The notes under the pieces: generated by a model
Seen by the model: the letters and a program-made list of their open reading frames with translations, nothing else
What the model was told of the DNA's origin: nothing
Databases searched by the model: none
In this document: in pieces, positions 45,901 to 55,500 of the stretch
Position numbering within the stretch: the stretch's first letter is position 1
Layout: each line of letters starts with the position of its first letter
Position numbers and translations under genes: made by a program
Source: Benincasa hispida
Lineage: Eukaryota; Streptophyta; Magnoliopsida; Cucurbitales; Cucurbitaceae
Reading direction: 5' to 3'
Assembly: GCF_009727055.1 (NCBI RefSeq)
Contig: NC_052350.1
Span: forward strand, 24,915,933-24,979,932
Length of the DNA: 64,000 bases

Positions 45901-48900
45901 AGTTTACAAAATTCGATATTTTAGGTCCAATTGGATCATCTCCTTTTTCTGGTGATGCAAGGAGGAAACTGATTCTAACCTTCAAGAGAGTAAACTGGAA
46001 TGAAATGTAACGACTAGCTTATTTAAATATAACACATTGCTGTGAAACCATCTAATTATTAAACTAAAGCTAAACCAAAAGAAGTGCAGACTTTAACACT
46101 TCATAAGTTGTACATTTGAAAATTGTATCTTTAATTAGAACTTTCAAATATATAGTTGGTCGGGTATGAGGGAAAATATGCAGAACATTTTGTTTTAGTT
46201 TTTGCCTTGAAACTTCTCTTGATTTGTTTCTTTCTTCATTAGTTTTAGGAGCTTTTGTTTGAGGAAAAGAGTAGATATGTAATGAAAATATATTAAATAG
46301 TTAAAATTTACCCAAGTCCCGTAATTAACTGGTAGTTTCAGTTTGATACATGCGGAATAAATATGATCTCTTTACTAATGTATTCATGATTTCTAATTTG
46401 TTTACCAAGAGCACAAACCATTCAGCAGTAGTCAGTAGCTGGGTAATGACACCAGAAACCATTGGACCTCGCATTATGGCACGACCCTGTCCTGCAAATC
46501 CAAAAGATACCAACTTGACTCCCAAGTATTCAGTTGGAAGAATGGTTCTCGTCTCTGGATTCTGTAGAAATTTTAGACATTCATAATCTACCGTCACCGA
46601 CTGAGAAAATTTTTATTGAAATGTTGAAAAGATACCATTTCTAGCAGTCTGTTTTCAGGGGAAACCATAGTGGGCAAACTTGGTCCGTAAACATCAGCAT
46701 CAAAAATACCAACTCTAGCACCCATACCAGCCAAAGTATAAGCCAGATTTACAGCTACAGTTGATTTCCCTACACCTCCCTGCATTAAATGTTAGCCATC
46801 TCCTTTAACAAGAAAGAAGAGGAGAACATAACAGAATTTCCTGATGCCAAAACAGTAGCCATTTTTTCCCCCTCAGATGCAAAGACATTAGATAGCAGTT
46901 TTCCACAATGTTTATGATAGGCCCCAAAATAAACAAGCGTATATGTAAGTGCATCAGAAAGAGTGAGGGTGTGTGAGAGGAGAGCTTACATTCTTTCGGG
47001 GACCCATAGTATTTTGTTAGTTAGAAGGAGGGCCACAGAGGTGGGGGTATATACCTGACTGTTTGTTTAGGGAGGGAGTTCCCCCCCCCCTCCCCCCCTT
47101 TTTGGGGGTGTTTTGCCTGGGCATCCTATGTGAGGATTAGGAGAGGTGGGAAGCCCCCAAATTTTCCCCTGTTTTCTTGTTATCTTGTTTATAAATAAAA
47201 ATGATGGGCAAAAGCCTATCAACTTACGGATATAACATGAAAGAATTTAAAGAAATTATGCAACAAACTTTTTTCCAGCAAGGAAGTCAATCTTGGAAGT
47301 TAATGGTCAACACATTGGATAGATATTCATATAAAGTTGAGTTGAAACGGGATGAAAATGAGTAGCCTACCTTGCAACTCGAAACTGCCACAATGTTTGA
47401 GATTCTCTGCAACCCAGGTGGAAGTTCCCCAGCATAAATAGGCTTTGCTGGTTGTGCTGACATTGTCACTTTCACATTTTTAACCCAAGGAAGTGCTGCT
47501 ACTACCTCATTAGCCCTCTGTTCAAACTGTCATGCAATGTATGTAACCTTTAATTATGACATTCAAGCAATAATCAAAATACTCTGTTCAAACTGTCATG
47601 CAATGTATGTTTTTTAAGAAAACCGTGGAAGAAATTTATCTGAAATTAACAAAAATAAATATAAACTAATGAAATTAATGTAGAACATTTACAGACAAAA
47701 ATAATGGACCGAACCATGGTGGATGACAACCAATTCCATTTCTAAAAAAATTGTGGTTAAAAACAAAAAGTCTACCCTTCCAAACATATGTCAGTTCTTG
47801 TTCAAACAACATGATTGGGTCAATTACCAGGTCCTTGACTGGACATGCTGGTGTAGTGAGTTCTAACCGGAAAGAAACCTGTGATCCAACAAACAATCTA
47901 GTTTAGTTAACAACAAGAAGACATCACAGAAAAATCTGCCAATTCTATGCTCTCAATAAACCTCTCCTATAGCCTCATCAATGTGAAGATCTTTCACGAA
48001 ACCACATGAGACAATATCTGTTCCAAAATCTGGGTCGATAATTTGTGACAAGGCTTTTAACACATCCGTCTCAGCCATCTCAGTGGACATTACAGAAGCA
48101 CCAGCTACAATTTACAGAAAACAGAAGATATGGTTTGGTTATAATACCATTGATGAAACAACAGCAGATGGCCAATGTTGGATATAATGATAACAAAAAC
48201 AAATTGGTTTTAAAGAAATGATTTGATGCTATACCCTCATACTAACTTGATTGTCTGATGACTGGTGTGAGATATAAGCATGGATATTGTTCTGTGCATA
48301 GCGGATACACTGGACTTCATATAGTATGAAAGGCAGGCTTCGTGCATTCTCAGTTTTTGCTAAGTCTCACATGTATAATATACTGCCGGCTATTAACTTG
48401 TTCCTCAACAAATTTAGAGTATAATCTTTCTTTGACTCTCGATAAATTTTTACTCGAGTCTAAAAATGCAAAGTGATAGCCTGGTCTCCTTATCTTAGCT
48501 TAAATTTTCCATTAATATTGATAACTGGATGAATGAATCAATATTATTATTTATATACATTCTTCTATTATTTATCTCTTCAAACTTGGATAATTTTGCC
48601 TTATTTATCTCTTCAAACTCAGATAATTTACCTATACGAACTTTCAGTAAATAAGGCACCAATTATCATCGCAAGAGTCAATAGTTCAATCTCCCACCCT
48701 GTTCGAACTCAACCAACAAAAAGTCTTCCATGAATTGTTTTCCTTTTAAAATATGTAAACTTTTTTTTCCCTTAATTCGATGTGGGCATATTTAGACACC
48801 CATTCTGAAGCAATGAACGAATGAAGTTTTAAGAGAAATTCTAAACTTGGAAGCTTTGAGTCACAACTTGTACGTTCGTACACTAGAAGTTACAAAGTTT

Positions 48901-49672
48901 TTAAAAATCTTAATCACTGTATATTTGTATTTGAAGACATATGTGTGTATATGACAATAACGACCATATTACAAAAATTAAAATAACAAAATTTAACGAA
49001 GCAAACTTCCAGAGATTTTAGTATGCATTCCATTCATAATACAGTAAATTATCGTAAACAACTAAAATATACTAAACAAAAAATAATAAAGATAAACAAA
49101 TGACGTTAACTTTTTTTAATACTACTAGCACGTGCCACGCCTAATTTACAATTCTAATAAGAATCCGCTCCTCACCTACAATGCAATTTCACCGCGCAAA
49201 ACAAAATTGCCAACTAATCAAATTTCGTCTCGGGAATCCAATACCACAGCGAAATAGGCAAACTCATTTAAGTAGGAATTTGCGATCTGGTGAAAGATTA
49301 CCAAACTCAACAAACCTCTGTACATTAACCAATGGAGGTTTCGCAGTTCTACAAGTGGATTCAACAAAAAAGTAAGCAATAAACTGAAAATTACCTTCAG
49401 TAGAAGCAGCATTTCTAGTGAATGAACTCGGAATGGAGTTTCCACGTAATACAGAAATCGACCTATCAATTCTTTGGTTCTGAACCAAAGACTTGAAAGC
49501 CGAGACAAGCAGAACATTATCTGAGAGATAGAAAACTAAATTTAGAGACTGAAGATTATTCAGGATAACGAACTGCATTTGTGGAAAAAGCGGATTGAAA
49601 CATACCTGGTTTTGATTGTGCCTTGATAATCTTGAATGAGAGACATGGCGAGGATGGAGTATGGAGAAGCAT
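39941..49672 (-). CDS. HCF101: Fe-S cluster assembly factor HCF101, plastid
   Basis: Fifteen minus-strand exons: 49606-49672, 49395-49520, 47962-48104, 47828-47878, 47371-47517, 46636-46779, 46419-46561, 45545-45614, 45098-45193, 44874-44963, 44738-44791, 44511-44634, 44253-44377, 41343-41465, 39941-40021; 527 residues (Arabidopsis protein about 530). N-terminus is Ser-rich and transit-peptide-like (about 1-65). Then a MIP18/DUF59 domain ([20 protein letters not shown], about 75-160), the Mrp/NBP35 P-loop ATPase with Walker A CKGGVGKST (about 177-185), FDADVYGPS, and Walker [13 protein letters not shown], and a C-terminal DUF971 domain ([16 protein letters not shown] ... WPDGFNQ). HCF101 carries [4Fe-4S] clusters in the chloroplast stroma and is required for photosystem I. 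All introns are GT-AG except intron 10, which is GC-AG. The frame is intact throughout. Confidence 0.95.
40705..40914. mobile_element. GATAGA/TCTATC foldback MITE, copy 4 (HCF101 intron 14)
   Basis: Arms TTTTCACAAATAGAAAAATG / CTATTTACAAAAATAGCAAAA on the left are inversely matched by TTTTACTATTTTGTGTAAATAATTTCC / CTATTTTTGGAAA on the right. The core is GATAGACTTCTATCAACGTC repeated. It lies in the last intron of HCF101. Confidence 0.7.
42391..42992 (-). mobile_element. TRIM retrotransposon (HCF101 intron 13)
   Basis: Two direct repeats, 42,391-42,581 (191 bp) and 42,800-42,992 (193 bp), run TGTT...ATCA on the minus strand. Just inside the 5' LTR on that strand is TGGTATTAGAGCC (42,797-42,785), one base from the Met-tRNA primer site, and a purine run AAGGAGAAGA (42,592-42,583) precedes the 3' LTR. 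The internal part is only 218 bp and noncoding. Flanks GACAT and TACAT agree in four of five positions, a plausible target duplication. This is the TRIM pattern (terminal-repeat retrotransposon in miniature), mobilised by other elements' proteins. Confidence 0.8.
43003..43079 (-). mobile_element. Short non-LTR retroposon tail (LINE/SINE-type)
   Basis: On the minus strand a ~60-bp body ending in TTGTATTTCTTT is followed by a poly-A tail (plus-strand T-run 43,003-43,018). It is flanked by ATGACAT at 42,996-43,002 and 43,080-43,086, a perfect target-site duplication of at least 7 bp. It lies immediately next to the TRIM element. Confidence 0.6.
43327..43388 (+). repeat. Perfect 31-bp tandem duplication (HCF101 intron 13)
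   Basis: The unit beginning AATTATTATTTTTTAATCCA and ending ATGTCTAC occurs twice back to back. It is a recent local slippage with no coding effect. Confidence 0.8.
43640..43860. repeat. Degenerate GGACTAAATTGAAAC-type repeats (HCF101 intron 13)
   Basis: Phrases such as GGACTAAATTGAAACAAAATTC recur at about 50-60-bp intervals. It is a common kind of old noncoding repeat in plant introns. Confidence 0.5.
44872..44873 (-). other. GC 5' splice site of HCF101 intron 10
   Basis: Exon 10 ends ...GGTTCTCAG followed by GCACGTAGC. Splicing here gives [16 protein letters not shown], matching the family. The nearby GT (TCAG|GTTCTC) would break the frame. The acceptor at 44,792 is a normal AG, so this 82-bp intron is GC-AG. 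Confidence 0.8.
47081..47108 (+). repeat. C-homopolymer tract (HCF101 intron 5)
   Basis: Runs of ten and seven C separated by T, then TTTTTGGGGG. Unusual in this AT-rich context and possibly length-inaccurate. Confidence 0.7.
47516..47610 (-). repeat. 29-bp direct repeat duplicating the exon 5 acceptor of HCF101
   Basis: 47,516-47,544 and 47,582-47,610 are identical for 29 bp, 66 bp apart. On the minus strand the repeat contains TTTGAACAG|AG, the 3' splice site of intron 4, so a complete decoy acceptor lies 66 nt upstream of the true one. Confidence 0.85.
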
Positions 49673-50597
49673 TTTTAGAGCGAAGGGAAGCGGAAAGCTA
49701 CCTCAGTGTGGCTGAAACGATACTCGAGGGAAGTGAACTCTTACCTTCTCAACTTCCTACTCTTGCGGTTGCCACATAATCTTCTTCCTAATCCATCCGA
49801 TTTTCTGCAACGACACCGTTTCATCGTTTTGCAAATTTCGACTCTCGTTGGAAATTATATATTTTTTTATTTCGCGTATTTGTGATCATGTCTTGTTTCC
49901 GTCTTTTCAGACTAACGGTTGTACTTGTTCCACGTGTAGCCATGGCAATTTTGTTCTTTCTATTTTCTTAATTGTCGATTATGTTGTCTAAAAAAAGAGA
50001 GTCACTTGCAAGAATAGTAAAAAAAAAAAAAAAAATCATTTCTGTTTTACCATTTTAGCAATGTCTTTTCAGATTTTGTAAATAGAGCAAATAATAATAA
50101 TAATAATAATAAAAGCAGATTTCTATTTTTATTATTCAGAATTTACACTTAATGTATCATAGTATGTTAGTAGTATATCTAATATACTTTATATTTGGTA
50201 TATCAATTGACAAATATACCAAATATAAAGTATATAAGTTATACAATGTGAAAAAGAGGTAATCATAACTCGCATCAGTTCTTGTCAAGTACGATGTCAC
50301 AATAGTATAAGAAACGACGGAAAATAAATGTAGAAAGTTAAAGCATTAACAGAACACAGTGTTTGTTAACCCAATTCGGGAACACTACCTACATTTGGGA
50401 GGACAGTGTGTCCGTGAAAAGATATTTTCACTGATATAAAGTCAAGCGATTACAACGTTGTATTTATCTATAAAGACGTAGTAAATACAATGACACACAA
50501 ACATTTTAACCCCGAGCAAGATCATCTAGACTTCCCCCTAAGTGTGAGACTCCATCTTAAAGAACTTAGGCTCCCTTTAAGTATATGAATATTAATG
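49673..50597. other. Upstream region of HCF101 and AT-rich spacer
   Basis: 49,673-49,850 should hold the HCF101 5' UTR and promoter (minus strand); no clear TATA box was identified. An (AAT)n lies at about 50,092-50,112. 50,130-50,240 contains GGTATATCAATTGACAAATATACC, related to sequence near 55,830. The rest is unclassified. Confidence 0.5.
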
Positions 50598-52478
50598 TGT
50601 TAGGTTTTATGTCCTAAAACTCGTGGTTTGTAAACAATAAAAACTTATTTTGAAAATTCAATAAGTTGTTATTGAATATATGTATTGCTTATTAGAAATT
50701 CAATAAACCTAAAAGACCCATGACTATTACATGAGTACTTGAACTTTATGTGGAGACATAAAAGTGGATCGGGTTCGAGTAAATAGTCAAAATGATCTAT
50801 AGTATATGAATAAGGTTGGGTGTTTTATTCTGGTAACACTATTGGATACGGCCTACTTTGTAGTTGTTACAAAGAGTTGTAAAGTGCTACAAACGATGTG
50901 ACTCTAATTCGTACATATTATGACATGAGGAGTGAGGGCGTCCTGTGTAAATGGGTTTGTACAAGATCGAACCATGAAATCAATCACTCTTACTTTATAA
51001 CGTTGTTTACTGTTTAAGACTGACTATTTCAAAGCGATGACCTAGGTAACTTGACCTTAATCTTGAGCTAACTATGAACTCCTGTTTATTCGGGAGTATC
51101 CTTAGATTTGCATAGGTGAGAGTTGGCTTAATAGCGTCGGCTTAATAAACCTCCATTTCAAGGGTAAGATCGGGTAGATAGTCGGGGACATAGGGTGCAA
51201 GAAGAAATTCACTCCTACCCACTTTTAGGGATAGTAGAGAGGTTGTTCTCTTAAGTGCTGACTTCGGGTCCTGAACAAAGGGCCCACCCTTTCATTGGCC
51301 TGAGAGAGACTCAGTTTATTGATTGGATCACAGATCAATTGTTCATTGGAGGATCAGTGAGACTTGAGGAACAATAGGTAATCTCGGGGGTAAAACAGAC
51401 ATTTGACCCAGCCGTTATTACGAATGTGAAAGGTTAACTTACTAATCATAGTTATATCGAGTGGACATAATATATCTACATTGAGGGAAGTTCAACTATG
51501 ACTTTAGTGGAGTGACCCATTAGTTAACGAATGAGGGTTAATTTGATGTATGAGTTTAGCCAAAGATTGTTGGAGCCTATGATCTGTAGGTCCGCAAGGT
51601 CCCCCTATTAGCTCGTAAATGGATTAGCTTTAGAGTAGCGTGATAAGTTAATTTGAAACATTCAAATTAGAATTAAAGGAATTAGTAATTATATGAGATA
51701 TAATTACACTTTAATTTTAAGAATTAAATGGAATAGAAGAATTAATAAATATTTAAATATGATTTAAATATATGAAGATGGATTTGTGTAAAATTAATTT
51801 AGTATTTGATATTAAATTAATTAGAATTAATTAAATTATTTAAATAATTATCTATTAATTTTATTAGAAAATTAATTTATGAAATTAATTTTGTAAAATT
51901 AATAATATTTTCAATTTTTGAAATCAAATTAATTTTTGAAATCATTTGGTAAAAATTGAAAAGTTTGAAAACGTAAAATGAGATTATGGTTTTTTCCATC
52001 AACACCTTCAACTAGCTCACACCAAACCCACTTAAGTTTGGCTTCAATAACTCCAAGCATGAGCTACATCTCCAACCATCTTCTATGCATGAGAGTCCTA
52101 CAATAAGTAGAGAAGATTGGAGTGGAATTGAGGCATGCATCTATAGAGTTTTTGCTGAAAAATTCGATTTGAAGAAGTTGTTCTTTAAGTGGGTTATTCT
52201 AGTGAGTTCTTCTCTAAGTTTTCTTCATTCAAGTTTATTTTAAGTCCTACAACTCAATCTAAAGCTCCAAAAGAATAGTGGAGAAGATATTGAGGTGGTC
52301 CACAACGAGATTTGGAGAAGTTTACAGCTGAGAATCAAGTTTGCAAAAAGTTCTATAAAGATATAGCTTAAAACCCTCTTGTTATTGTATGAGCATGCTT
52401 TAAGTTACTGCCAAAATTAATGAATTAAAGTGCTTATTGATCCTTGTTGCTTCTGTTGCTTGCTGATATGCTCCTACA
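50598..52478 (+). repeat. Large copia-type 5' LTR (1,881 bp)
   Basis: Begins TGTTAGGTTTTATGTCCTAA and ends GCTGATATGCTCCTACA, directly before the primer site. It shares phrases with the LTRs at 57.7-64 kb, for example TATAGTATATGAATAA.GTTGGGT and GTTGTAAAGTGCTACAAA.GAT.TGA, so they form one family. Confidence 0.78.
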
Positions 52479-52480
52479 AT

Positions 52481-52492
52481 TGGTATCAGAGC
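52481..52492 (+). other. Primer-binding site (TGGTATCAGAGC)
   Basis: Complementary to initiator Met-tRNA, two bases inside the 5' LTR end. Confidence 0.88.
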
Positions 52493-52820
52493 TCCATTTA
52501 AGCATTCAATTTGGTTTAATTTTGATGTGTGGGTGTTTTTCACGAGTTATATGAAAATGGTGCACTGATATAGTTTTTGAGTTTTGGCATTTAATTTCTC
52601 TTTAATTTCTTGATCAAATTTATAATTGGCTCTTGATTGATGAGCTTATAGTGTTCTCAAGAGTATGTAATTTATTTGGAGTCATTAGAGTTGAAATTAA
52701 GATGTAATTGAAGAAACAAGTGAAGAAGGCCGAGTTGCAGATTCCAATTCTTCAGCCTCTACTCAAATCTTGTTGTTGAAGTTAAAGCAAGTTTTCCCTT
52801 TTTAGCGAGAGCGAGAAAGC

Positions 52821-53212
52821 TAGATCATGTAGCTACGATCGCTGGGTGTTGAAGTGTTATGCACTAAACGATCGTGTAGCTACGGGCGCTAGGCGTTGAA
52901 TTGTTGTATAGGTGATCGTGTAGCTACCGACGCTGAACGATGTGAAGAGGCGCTAGACGATAGCACTATATGATCGCCATAAACGATAGAGGCAATCGTT
53001 AGCTATGTGCGACGCTGAATGATGTGAAGAGGCACTAGACAGTAGCACTACATGATTGGTATAAACGATAGAGGCGATCGTGTAGCTACGTGCGGTGCTG
53101 AATGATGTGAAGAGGCACTACACGATGGTGCCACACAATAGTTAGAAGACGCAAGCCGATGGCACTACACGATAAGTCAGACGCTAGACGATAGATGACA
53201 ACACTACACGAT
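52821..53212 (+). repeat. ~80-bp tandem repeat rich in CGATCG/GTAGCTAC
   Basis: Units begin near 52,915, 52,995 and 53,077 (spacings 80 and 82 bp) and share ATCGTGTAGCTAC, GACGCTGAATGATGTGAAGA, GCACTACACGAT and ATAAACGATAGAGGC. Fragments extend on both sides. CpG-rich relative to its surroundings and noncoding. Confidence 0.7.
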
Positions 53213-53218
53213 GAGCCT

Positions 53219-53425
53219 CAGCGAGATCCTGATGGAATTTTTCGAGCGAGATTTCAAGTTCAAACGAGATTTTGAATCAAGTTTGAGTGAGATTTCTAGC
53301 TCGAACGAGATTTTATTGGAATTTCAAGCGAGAGATCGAGTTGAGTAAGATTTTGAATCAAGTTCAAGTGAGATATCGAGCATGGAGCGAGAGATCGAGT
53401 TTGAAGCGAGATTCTTCAACGGAGT
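53219..53425 (+). repeat. GAGCGAGATTTCAAGTT short tandem repeats
   Basis: Repeated phrases GAGCGAGATTTCAAG, CAAACGAGATTTTGAATCAAG, GAGTGAGATTTCTAGCTCG and GAGCGAGAGATCGAG at about 25-35-bp spacing, directly after the 80-bp repeats and inside the same element. Confidence 0.65.
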
Positions 53426-54082
53426 TGGCGAGAGTTGAACCAAGCAACACCAGAGCTAGCGAGAGTAGCCGGTTCGATCGGTTTTCTTGAGGTCTTGTCC
53501 GGTTCAACCTTAAAAGGTTTTTGGCTGGTCTGGTTCGGTTCAAGTTGTTTGGGTTCGATTTGGAATAGTTCAAGTGATCCGGAAGCGATTTTAAAGCTGT
53601 TACTGGCTGTTTTATAATAATTAAGCTTTTGTTTGGTTGTCTAAAACCATATCAGTTTGTGTTTAATTATTTATGCATTTGATGTATGTTATAATTAAAT
53701 AAATATTTTATGAGCATATAGTATACCATGTAGATTTAAAATCCCACCATAGGAAGTATGTTACATGCATTGAAAGTATATTATAAAATGTTATAATATA
53801 TAGTATGCATGTTAGAGTTTCTTTTATTTAATATAATTGTTATATTAAATATTGAATGCCTTTGATATATGTTGTGGATGTTTAGCATGTCTAAAATTTT
53901 GTAAGTTGTTATAAAATTGGGTTAGACGTTTAAAATCTATAACAAAGAACAGCTACATGCTCACGTAGGTTAACCACTCGTTTTAAAAGTTAAAATAGGC
54001 CGTTAAACTTGTAAAACTCGAGTTATAAACTCAATCGATATATAATCCCGTCAAAGGCTGGAGGTATTTAAGTTGACAGTTT

Positions 54083-54134
54083 AGAGTGCTTATTGATCCT
54101 TGTTGCTTTCATTGTTTGCTGATATACTCCTACA
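54083..54134 (+). repeat. 3' LTR remnant
   Basis: TTAGAGTGCTTATTGATCC to GATATACTCCTACA matches the last ~52 bp of the 5' LTR at 52,427-52,478. The rest of the 3' LTR is missing, so it was deleted or recombined away. Confidence 0.7.
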
Positions 54135-54947
54135 TAGTGATCAAACACTCAGCTCTCTTCTATAGTGTTGAGAACTTCCTCTAATGTATAATTAGCCCCT
54201 CCCCCCACCCCCCCCCCCCCAAGAATGAGACTTCCTCTCACCTAGACTTTTATCTTTTCAACTTCAAATGGAAATCATACCACTTGATTTGAATTCGGCT
54301 CCACCAAAGTCTTAGCCCTTCTCAACAATTGATGTTAAATTGAGCACCAATATGATCCAGAGTAAGTCTCTAGATCTACAACAGTGCACATGCACAACTT
54401 TCTGCAATGAATATTGACTCATTCGTGGTATGGTTTTCGAATAACCTACAAGACAAATTGCTCTAAGGAACTTCAAGACTGCCAACCCTATAATGAAAGC
54501 AACAACCTTTAAATATGCACAACGGAAAGAACATAAAGATAACTCTAATGTCGAATTTGTAACGCTCTAAAAAAGAAAGTATATCATAAGAATGAATCGA
54601 CATGATAATCCAGTTAAGGAAAGAAAATATTATGTAGGTTCAGTAATTTCAGAAACATCACTCTGTCTAAAACAGCAAGTGTAGGGACATCTTGAAAAAC
54701 AACCCAAAAGATAGGAAGGCACATAACACAAAAAAGCAAAAGCCACACTACTCTTAAACAAATATTGCCAACAATGAACCTTTAACACGATGGATATACC
54801 AAATTTATCATTCATAAATTTTATTTATAAGTCAAGAAGTGTCGGTTCATGTACTATTATTCGTAGACTCAATTTCAATCCTTATTCGTCTATTGCAGAA
54901 TCACCTTATAATAGTGCAATCGATAATAGTAGCCATGTTGAATGAAT
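54135..54947. other. Unclassified spacer with C-homopolymer
   Basis: 54,194-54,221 is nearly pure C with one A interruption. The remainder shows no gene. 50,280-50,590 and 54,135-54,560 are the two sides of the sequence into which the non-autonomous LTR element inserted; they may belong to one older element. Confidence 0.45.
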
Positions 54948-55500
54948 GTTGATAAACTATTGGTACACCAATGTTACACTTGAAATTGAATTTTAATCAC
55001 TGTTAATATATAATTGATATACTTGAACAAATGTATTTTTAAGAAGTGTTGATATACTAATGATACACCTATGTTTTATACTTGAAATGACTTTTGAGTT
55101 AATGTTGATATAATACTAATCCACAAATGTTATATCTACAATTTTATTTAGAAAAAATGTTGATACTACTCATAAACTGATGATATACGTGAAATTAGTT
55201 TTTTATGAGCATTGATACAATATTGATAAACTGATATGTACTTTAATTTAATTTTGAATAAATATCTAACTATAACTACTAATGCACTAATAATATTGAA
55301 TGAGTATTGATATGCTACCGATACACCAACACAATATGTAAAATGGATTTAGATCATGAGTGATATACTATTGATACTCTAAAACTGTACATGAAATGAA
55401 TTTTTAATGACTATTGATATACTATGGATACATCTATGTTACAAATGAAATAAAATTTGAATGAGTGTTGATAAACTACTGATACACCAAATACTTATTA
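54948..55500 (+). repeat. Degenerate ~50-56-bp minisatellite
   Basis: About ten diverged units of the form GTTGATA.ACTA.TGATACACC followed by AATGTTACA.ATGAAATT and TTTGAATGAGT. Starts near 54,948 and fades after about 55,500, where TTGGTATATC.AT motifs continue to about 56,100. Confidence 0.6.

Larger units (their letters stand above)
50598..54134 (+). mobile_element. Non-autonomous LTR retrotransposon with truncated 3' LTR
   Basis: 5' LTR 50,598-52,478 (TGTTAGG...CTCCTACA), a Met-tRNA primer site at 52,481, and a ~1.6-kb internal region without gag or pol. It ends at 54,134 in the same GAGTGCTTATTGATCC...CTCCTACA terminus as the 5' LTR. The flanks TAATG and TAGTG differ by one base, a plausible target duplication. 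The internal region has tandem repeats instead of genes, so it must have depended on proteins supplied by other copia elements. Confidence 0.75.

Noticed and set aside
46325..46597. 90-codon frame covering HCF101 exon 7 and reading into introns
   Set aside because: Only 46,419-46,561 is coding; the rest is intronic read-through.
49218..49578. Two overlapping minus-strand frames near the HCF101 start
   Set aside because: One is exon 2 plus intron read-through; the other is an out-of-frame shadow.
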